A DNA stretch of 10,144 nt from Actinomycetota bacterium (GTDB taxonomy: Bacteria > Actinomycetota > Actinomycetes > S36-B12 > UBA10799), in contig JAUPKM010000084.1 in the NCBI GenBank assembly GCA_030837445.1, positions 1 to 10,144 of the forward strand, read 5' to 3'. Position 1 is the stretch's first letter. Each line of letters starts with the position of its first letter. The notes beneath the pieces were generated by a model. The model saw only the letters and a list, made by a program, of their open reading frames with translations. It searched no databases and was not told the DNA's origin. The translations under genes and the position numbers were made by a program. Shown in pieces: positions 5,866 to 10,144 of the stretch.

Positions 5866-7161
5866 GTGGCACGCTGGCACAACTGGGCCGGAAATGCGGA
5901 GTCCAGGCCGACCCGGATCCTCACCCCGCGCTCCGTCGACGAGGTCGTGTCGGCCGTCCAGGCCGCCGCTGCCCGCGAGCTGCCGGTCCGAATGGTCGGC
6001 GCGGGTCACTCCTGCTCTCCCGCGGCAGTGACATCCGGAGTGATGCTGACCAGCGACGGAATGGTCGGCGTCGAGCAGGTTTCCGACACCGAAGTCCGAG
6101 TGCTACCTGGCACCACCGTTGATCAGCTGTGTCGCGAGCTGGACTCACTGGGCCTTGCGTTACCGGCAGTGGGCGACATCCGCGCGGAGACGGTCGCCGG
6201 CGCCGCCCTCACCGCTCAGCACGGCAGCGGCCGACAGACGCCGTCGTTGACGGCCGGCATCCAGGCGCTGGAGCTCGTGCTCGCAGATGGGGACGTGGTG
6301 ACGGTGGCCGCGGCTCAGGACGGAGACCTGTTCCAGGCTGCGAAAGCTGGACTCGGCGGCTTCGGAGTCGTCACCAGCCTGACGCTGGCCACAGTGCCGA
6401 CCTACCTGCTGCATGCACGCACCTTCCCGGACCGATTCGAGAACACTGTGTCGACCTTCGACGACTGGGATTCCGATCACGACATGGTGGAGTTCGACTG
6501 GTACCCCCACACCGATCGCACAGTGGTGCGCCAGTTCGACCGCAGCGCCGGCCCGGTCGCGCACGTCGGCAGGTCCCGAAGGTGGCCCAGCGGGCCGATC
6601 CGGTCCTTCGCGACCGCTGGCGGGGTGGCCAGGCTGGGGCGGTCACTACCCCCTGCCGTGCCCGGGCTGAACCGACTCTCCGCTGCTGCTCAGCCGCCGG
6701 GGGACACGACCGACCGGTGGTGGCGGGTTCTCCCGACAGCTCCGAAGGTGCGATTCGTGGAACTCGAATACGCCCTCCCCCGGCCGATGCTGCGGCCGGC
6801 GCTGACGATGGTGCGACGGGCGATCGAAGACGGCCCGGAGCGTGTCACCCTGCCCGTGCTGGTGCGCACCGGGCCGGCTGAGGATGCCTGGTTGGCGCCT
6901 GCGGAGGGCCGCGCAACCGTCTACATCTGCCTACGGGTGTTCCATCGCAGCCCGTACCAGCGGTACTTCGATACCGCCGAAGCCGTCCTCACCGAACTGG
7001 AGGCACGACCGCGGTTGGGTACGGCCCAGTCGCTCGGAGCCGAACGCCTGGCCTCCCGCTACCCGCGGTTCGCAGACGTCCAGCGGGTCCGTAACCGGGT
7101 CGACCCCGACCGCAGGTTCGGCAACGACTACCTGGCGCGGGTACTCGGAGACGGAGCCTGA
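5866..7161 (+). CDS. FAD-linked oxidase of the D-arabinono/L-gulono-1,4-lactone oxidase family, atypical active site
   Basis: A VAO-fold flavoprotein of the sugar-lactone/alditol oxidase family, 431 residues from the GTG at 5866. Order: NWAGN (6-10), FAD-binding VRMVGAGHSCSP (41-52) with H48 at the usual covalent-flavin position, AQHGSGR (117-123), GLGGFGVVTSL (162-172), then a C-terminal substrate domain with KVRFVELEYALPRP (294-307) and the closing DPDRRFGNDYLARVL (413-427). It resembles mycobacterial L-gulono-1,4-lactone dehydrogenase from memory. Two catalytic positions differ: the Glu of the family's E-x-R strand is L332 (R334 kept), and the C-terminal HWxK motif reads RLGT (383-386). 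Activity may therefore be altered or lost. The frame stays open upstream to a GTG at 5737, but that would overlap the hemH leader and add 43 unconserved residues. It is divergent from hemH; no functional link is evident. Confidence 0.85.
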   Translation: MARWHNWAGNAESRPTRILTPRSVDEVVSAVQAAAARELPVRMVGAGHSCSPAAVTSGVMLTSDGMVGVEQVSDTEVRVLPGTTVDQLCRELDSLGLALPAVGDIRAETVAGAALTAQHGSGRQTPSLTAGIQALELVLADGDVVTVAAAQDGDLFQAAKAGLGGFGVVTSLTLATVPTYLLHARTFPDRFENTVSTFDDWDSDHDMVEFDWYPHTDRTVVRQFDRSAGPVAHVGRSRRWPSGPIRSFATAGGVARLGRSLPPAVPGLNRLSAAAQPPGDTTDRWWRVLPTAPKVRFVELEYALPRPMLRPALTMVRRAIEDGPERVTLPVLVRTGPAEDAWLAPAEGRATVYICLRVFHRSPYQRYFDTAEAVLTELEARPRLGTAQSLGAERLASRYPRFADVQRVRNRVDPDRRFGNDYLARVLGDGA

Positions 7162-7172
7162 ATCTGCGACAC

Positions 7173-7178
7173 TACGGT
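7173..7178 (+). promoter_or_regulatory. Candidate -10 hexamer TACGGT upstream of sepH
   Basis: TACGGT fits TANNNT and would place a transcription start near 7185, inside the direct repeat that precedes sepH. No convincing -35 element is seen, so this is tentative. Confidence 0.3.
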
Positions 7179-7207
7179 TCGAGTCGAATCCGGACTCGAG
7201 TCGAATC
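7179..7207. repeat. 12-bp direct repeat with palindromic centre upstream of sepH
   Basis: TCGAGTCGAATC occurs twice, at 7179-7190 and 7196-7207, a 17-bp period with a 5-bp gap. The 7178-7188 segment TTCGAGTCGAA is an odd palindrome and GACTCGAGTC at 7193-7202 is a perfect one. The array fills most of the 56-nt gap between the oxidase stop and sepH and sits between a possible -10 box and the ribosome site. It could be an operator or an mRNA leader structure. Confidence 0.7.
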
Positions 7208-7212
7208 GGGAG
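7208..7212 (+). promoter_or_regulatory. Ribosome binding site GGGAG of sepH
   Basis: GGGAG lies 5 nt before the ATG at 7218. It favours this ATG over the adjacent in-frame GTG at 7215, which would leave only 2 nt of spacing. Confidence 0.6.
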
Positions 7213-7217
7213 ATGTG

Positions 7218-8150
7218 ATGCAACAGCTCGAGTTCGTGGCAGCGGCCGGCGACGGTAGCCACCTGCTGCTGGTCGGCGAGGACGGGTCGGAGTACCGCGT
7301 CAAGGTTGACGATCGGCTGCGGAACGCGCTGGATCCGGCCCCCGCAACTGCCCAACTTCAAATGAGGCTGCCGGTCGACGGTCCGCTGACGCCTCGGGAT
7401 GTGCAGCATCGGCTACGACACGGCACCGAGCTGACGGAGCTGGCCGCCGAGGCCGGAATGCCACTGGACCGATTGGAGGCGTACGCCACTCCGGTGCTGG
7501 CCGAACGCAGCTACGTCGCAGATCTCGCGAAACGGTGCGAGGTGGATGCCGGCGGAACCTTGGCCGAGTCGGTGCTACACCGGTTGGCGGCTCGCGGAGT
7601 CACAGAGGAGCCCTCCTGGGACGCCTGGCGAGAGCCGGACGGACGCTGGCGGGTGATGGTTCGTTACGCCAGCGATCTGGCGTCGGTGTCCCAGTCCGAG
7701 GAGAGTGCCAGCTGGTTGTTCGATGTGCCGATCCGCGCCCTGGAGGCCGACGACGACGCGGCCAGGTGGTTGACGGACGCCCCGGCGGTCGAAGCGATCC
7801 GGGTGCCCAGCACAGCCGTCAACCCGGATTGGGACCAGGCGCATCCGGCCGCCCGCGCTGCCCGCGCGCGCGCGGAGGCCGAGGCAGCCTCCCAACCAGC
7901 GCCGGACGGCCCGGCCGACGCGGGCCCTGGTTCAGACGATGCCGGTATCAGGGCCGACAGCGTGGCGGTCAATCCCAATCCGAATGGTCCGGGCGGCAAA
8001 CCGTTGTCCCGTCGGGCAGCGCGCCGACTCGCCGCACGCCGTCGCTCCACCAGCCGGGAAGACGTCCCGTCTTGGGACGAAATCCTGTTCGGAAGTGGCC
8101 GCCCGGATGCGCCGCATGAAGAGGCCACCCGCGGGCCGTCAGACTCCTGA
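7218..8150 (+). CDS. sepH: Septation protein SepH
   Basis: SepH (formerly DUF3071) is an actinobacterial cytoplasmic division protein that binds FtsZ through an N-terminal helix-turn-helix domain and promotes Z-ring assembly. The 310-residue product begins MQQLEFVAAAGDGSHLLL. It has the conserved N-terminal domain (1-170), including the HTH-like TPRDVQHRL...LAAEAGMPLDRLEAYA segment (58-90). A disordered Ala/Arg/Pro-rich linker (about 205-260) and a basic SRRAARRLAARRR stretch (264-276) follow, and then the conserved C-terminal VPSWDEILFG (283-292). The VRYASDLASVSQSEESASWLFDV part (148-170) is also characteristic. Length is in the family's range. It follows the oxidase gene after 56 nt containing a direct repeat, and converges on the DUF5998 gene, a neighbour I associate with sepH in this phylum. 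Identification is from recognition of the domain pattern. Confidence 0.9.
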   Translation: MQQLEFVAAAGDGSHLLLVGEDGSEYRVKVDDRLRNALDPAPATAQLQMRLPVDGPLTPRDVQHRLRHGTELTELAAEAGMPLDRLEAYATPVLAERSYVADLAKRCEVDAGGTLAESVLHRLAARGVTEEPSWDAWREPDGRWRVMVRYASDLASVSQSEESASWLFDVPIRALEADDDAARWLTDAPAVEAIRVPSTAVNPDWDQAHPAARAARARAEAEAASQPAPDGPADAGPGSDDAGIRADSVAVNPNPNGPGGKPLSRRAARRLAARRRSTSREDVPSWDEILFGSGRPDAPHEEATRGPSDS

Positions 8151-8168
8151 CCGAAGCTACGTCCAGCT

Positions 8169-8185
8169 AGCCGGGGTTGCCGGCT
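8169..8185. terminator. Possible bidirectional terminator between sepH and the DUF5998 gene
   Basis: AGCCGG (8169-8174) and CCGGCT (8180-8185) form a perfect 6-bp stem with a 5-nt loop in the 51-bp convergent gap. It is G+C-rich and reads equally on both strands. It lacks a U-tract, which is common in high-GC actinobacteria. Moderate support from position. Confidence 0.45.
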
Positions 8186-8201
8186 CCCATCGATACCGGC
8201 G

Positions 8202-8792
8202 TCAGGCGTGGCCGCCGGCCGAGGCCTGCGACAGGGCGGCGGCGAAATCCAGCGCCTGCGCGACCACTGGGGCGCCGTCCGCGGCGACGGAGACACGGAC
8301 GGTGAAGTCGTCGTTTGCCGACGTACCGCTGTAGCCGTGGTCTGCGTCGCAATTGGGATCCGCGCAGCGGGCCGGCTCCAGATCGATCCGGTTCACCGCT
8401 CCCCAGCCGAGCGTCAGCACTACCTCGGCGGGCTGCATGTCCGGCAGGTAGGCAGCGGGGTCTGCGATCACCCTGGTCACCACAACCGAGCCGATCTGGT
8501 CAATCCGAACCGCCTCGGTCGAAGAGGACGCGTGCGCGGGTTCGCTGCTGTTTTCCTCGGGCGGATGCTCATCAACGTGCGCCACTATCAACCGTGAATG
8601 CGTCAGCGCCAGCACCGTGATGTGGCGCCGCAACTCGTCTCGGTCGAAGGTCGCCTCGTGGTGCACCAGGAAACTCCGGATCGCCTCGCCTCCCAATGCC
8701 GTGCGCAAGGAGTCGAGCACGAGGTCCGGGTAATAGCCGGTGCGGTGGATCTCCGCCCGAAGGCGGTCCTCTGTGGCGAGCGTGTCAGGCAT
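8202..8792 (-). CDS. DUF5998 family protein, function unknown
   Basis: A 196-residue protein I recognise as the DUF5998 family of Actinomycetota; no biochemical role is known to me. The N-terminal half (1-75) is helical then strand-rich (RTGYYPDLVLDSLRTALG, 17-34; HITVLALTHSRLIVAHVDEH, 57-76). A Ser/Glu/Pro-rich acidic linker follows (77-92), then a second domain. This has GWGAVNRIDLEPARC (129-143) and CADPNCDADHGYSG (143-156), a conserved-looking Cys-x4-Cys-Asp patch that could bind metal or be structural. No signal peptide or membrane helix is seen. GGCAGGA lies 7 nt before the ATG, a good ribosome site. It lies downstream, on the same strand, of the acyl-CoA synthetase gene after an 84-bp gap, and converges on sepH. 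Confidence 0.8.
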   Translation of the reverse strand: MPDTLATEDRLRAEIHRTGYYPDLVLDSLRTALGGEAIRSFLVHHEATFDRDELRRHITVLALTHSRLIVAHVDEHPPEENSSEPAHASSSTEAVRIDQIGSVVVTRVIADPAAYLPDMQPAEVVLTLGWGAVNRIDLEPARCADPNCDADHGYSGTSANDDFTVRVSVAADGAPVVAQALDFAAALSQASAGGHA

Positions 8793-8799
8793 GGGGACA

Positions 8800-8806
8800 T
8801 CCTGCC
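8800..8806 (-). promoter_or_regulatory. Ribosome binding site GGCAGGA of the DUF5998 gene
   Basis: GGCAGGA is followed by seven bases (TGTCCCC) and the ATG at 8792. Motif and spacing are the same as at hemH. Confidence 0.65.
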
Positions 8807-8876
8807 ATGCGTTGACAACACAGTGACACCACCGCCGTCGCCGGTCGCCTGTGGTCGCCGCTGCGCCGACCTCAGG

Positions 8877-10144
8877 CTAGAGCCGCCTCGGGCGAACTTC
8901 CTGACGCTCGACTGCGGTCGCCAACTCCGCGTGCGCGCCCAGCAGGTAGCAGCCAGTGCTGGTGGCCAGGATCGGATTGATCTCCAACTTGGCGATCTGC
9001 GGGAAGTGACCGGCCAGTGCCGCCACCCGGTGCAGTACGTCAGCCAACGCGTCCACGTCGGCGTGATCGGCCCCTCGGTACCCGAACAGCAGCGGCGCGG
9101 TTTTGGGGGCCCGTACTAACGCGGCCGCCTCTACCCCCGTCAGTGGTGGCATCCACCAGGTCCAGTCGTCGATCAGGTCGGACATGAAACCGCCGATCGA
9201 GAACCCCATCACCGGTCCGAACGCCGGGTCCTCGCGGGTGATGGCACGGCAGGCAACACCGGCCGGCGCCATCCGTTGCACCACGAGCGCCTCCCTGACA
9301 TCCTGCGGATGCTGCGCCGCTATCGACAGGTAGGCGGTCCGCAGGGACCGCTCGTTCTCCAGACTGAGCCGCACCCCACCCAGGTCGGCCCGGTGCGCCA
9401 ACCGGTGGGCCAGCGTCTTCAACACGACGGGATATCCGAGCCGATCCGCAATTTCGGCTGCTTCCTCCTCCGAGTGGACCGGGTAATGCGGCCAGAGTTC
9501 GAGTCCGTAGCAGCCGAGCAGTTCCGCCGTCGTGTCCTGATCGAGCACTGCTGCCGATCCCAGTACATGGATCCGCGGCAGCGGCTGAGTTCCCTCCAGA
9601 TCGCCGCCCGCACCGGCGACCTCGCCAGTGGATCCACCGGCTTCGGGTCCACCGGTGGTGGTCATCGCGTCCTCGTTCGGCAGCAACTCACCGACGCGGG
9701 CAGAGATGATGAGTTCGGCGGTGTCCGGATCAACCCCGGCCGGCGTCGATTCCGACCCAACCGGCTCCCGCAGCCAGGCGGAGTGCTGGACAGCTAACGT
9801 CAGCGCCGAGATCGCTGCCGCCGGCTCGCCGAAGATCGGGACGCTACCGGGACCGGGTAGGCCGTGCGGACCGGGGTTGGTCACCAGTGACGACCGACCG
9901 GTCAATCCGGTGGAGTGCGGCAGCACTGCCAGCAATGGCTTGGTAGCAGTGCTCGCGGCATCGTGAAGTACCTCGTTGATCTCGTCCGATGCCGCCCGCA
10001 CCGGCGGCACGTGGATCACCAGCACCGAATGCACATCGCCGGCCGACAGCGCCTCCGACAGCACCGCCGCCAATTGCTCGCCAGTGGCGTTCCACTCCAC
10101 CCGGTAGGGTCGCTCGACCACGGTCATCCCTGCGGCAGCGACCA
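8877..10144 (-). CDS. NDP-forming acyl-CoA synthetase / ATP-grasp protein, 5' end outside window
   Basis: The C-terminal part (about 421 codons) of an ADP-forming acetyl-CoA-synthetase-like protein; the frame is open to the right edge, so the ATG at 10127 is internal. Residues counted from that Met: 1-145 look like the succinyl-CoA ligase-type domain (SVLVIHVPPVRAASDEI, 34-50). A Gly/Thr-rich linker (about 155-180) precedes an ATP-grasp domain with EEAAEIADRLGYPVVLKT (221-238), HRADLGGVRL (245-254, H245 at the family's HKxDxGGV histidine), FGPVMGFSIGG (303-313) and the metal-binding LEINPI (381-386). Full-length actinobacterial relatives are near 900 residues, often with a GNAT acetyltransferase domain; any GNAT domain here would have to be N-terminal and unseen. 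It could be an acyl-CoA synthetase or a Pat-like protein acetyltransferase. Transcription runs towards the DUF5998 gene. Confidence 0.85.
   Translation of the reverse strand, partial: VAAAGMTVVERPYRVEWNATGEQLAAVLSEALSAGDVHSVLVIHVPPVRAASDEINEVLHDAASTATKPLLAVLPHSTGLTGRSSLVTNPGPHGLPGPGSVPIFGEPAAAISALTLAVQHSAWLREPVGSESTPAGVDPDTAELIISARVGELLPNEDAMTTTGGPEAGGSTGEVAGAGGDLEGTQPLPRIHVLGSAAVLDQDTTAELLGCYGLELWPHYPVHSEEEAAEIADRLGYPVVLKTLAHRLAHRADLGGVRLSLENERSLRTAYLSIAAQHPQDVREALVVQRMAPAGVACRAITREDPAFGPVMGFSIGGFMSDLIDDWTWWMPPLTGVEAAALVRAPKTAPLLFGYRGADHADVDALADVLHRVAALAGHFPQIAKLEINPILATSTGCYLLGAHAELATAVERQEVRPRRL

Noticed and set aside
7176..7193. GGTTCGAGTCGAATCCGG read as a tRNA T-arm
   Set aside because: The spacing does not fit a 7-nt T loop with a 5-bp stem, and no acceptor or anticodon arms are nearby. 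The match arises from the direct repeat.
7176..7207. A LexA (SOS) box in the sepH leader
   Set aside because: The TCGAA-like half-sites do not form the GAAC-N4-GTTC pattern of actinobacterial SOS boxes.
7863..7874. Alternating CG run inside sepH as possible Z-DNA or a functional repeat
   Set aside because: It is short and simply encodes part of the Ala/Arg-rich linker of SepH, where such codons are expected.
8812..8817. A perfect TTGACA on the plus strand resembling a -35 element
   Set aside because: It points into the antisense of the synthetase gene, and no -10-like hexamer follows at 16-18 bp. Probably chance, or part of a small palindrome.
1..10144. A defence island, CRISPR array, mobile element or biosynthetic cluster
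   Set aside because: Every gene is a recognisable core-metabolism, cell-division or conserved-family gene with uniform composition. No transposase, integrase, Cas, toxin-antitoxin or synthase gene and no regularly spaced repeats were seen.

Overview
The window is ordinary, gene-dense chromosome of a high-GC actinobacterium (GC about two thirds by eye, not computed). Three genes point to Actinomycetota: sepH (the FtsZ regulator of this phylum), a DUF5998 gene beside it, and a ferrochelatase with the actinobacterial cysteine-rich tail. GTG starts, G/C-rich third codon positions and TANNNT-type promoter hexamers fit. I see no rRNA, tRNA, CRISPR array, insertion sequence, integrase or phage gene. 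No stretch above 300 bases lacks a gene; the longest gap is 143 bp.

Left block (1-3744): a partial dxr (MEP isoprenoid pathway) runs off the left edge on the minus strand. Its GTG start overlaps the stop of an upstream aldehyde dehydrogenase gene by four bases. Divergent from the dehydrogenase, across a 102-bp intergenic region, is gabT (4-aminobutyrate aminotransferase). GabT would make succinate semialdehyde, so the dehydrogenase is plausibly the next step, to succinate. Both divergent genes have a TANNNT hexamer exactly 6 nt before their ATG and no Shine-Dalgarno, the layout expected for leaderless mRNAs.

Middle block (3745-7161): a minus-strand pair, coproporphyrin/protoporphyrin ferrochelatase (hemH/cpfC) followed by an inositol-monophosphatase-family gene, overlaps by 8 bp. 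Divergent from hemH is an FAD-linked sugar-lactone oxidase family protein. It keeps the flavin-binding region but lacks two residues usually needed for catalysis in this family.

Right block (7162-10144): sepH (plus strand) converges on a DUF5998 gene. Upstream of the latter on the minus strand is the C-terminal part of an NDP-forming acyl-CoA synthetase (succinyl-CoA ligase-like plus ATP-grasp domains), cut by the right edge. A 12-bp direct repeat with palindromic character lies just ahead of sepH.

I found no convincing new defence, mobile or biosynthetic system. The points most worth a second look are the paired leaderless promoters, the catalytically odd oxidase, the dehydrogenase-dxr coupling and the repeat in front of sepH.
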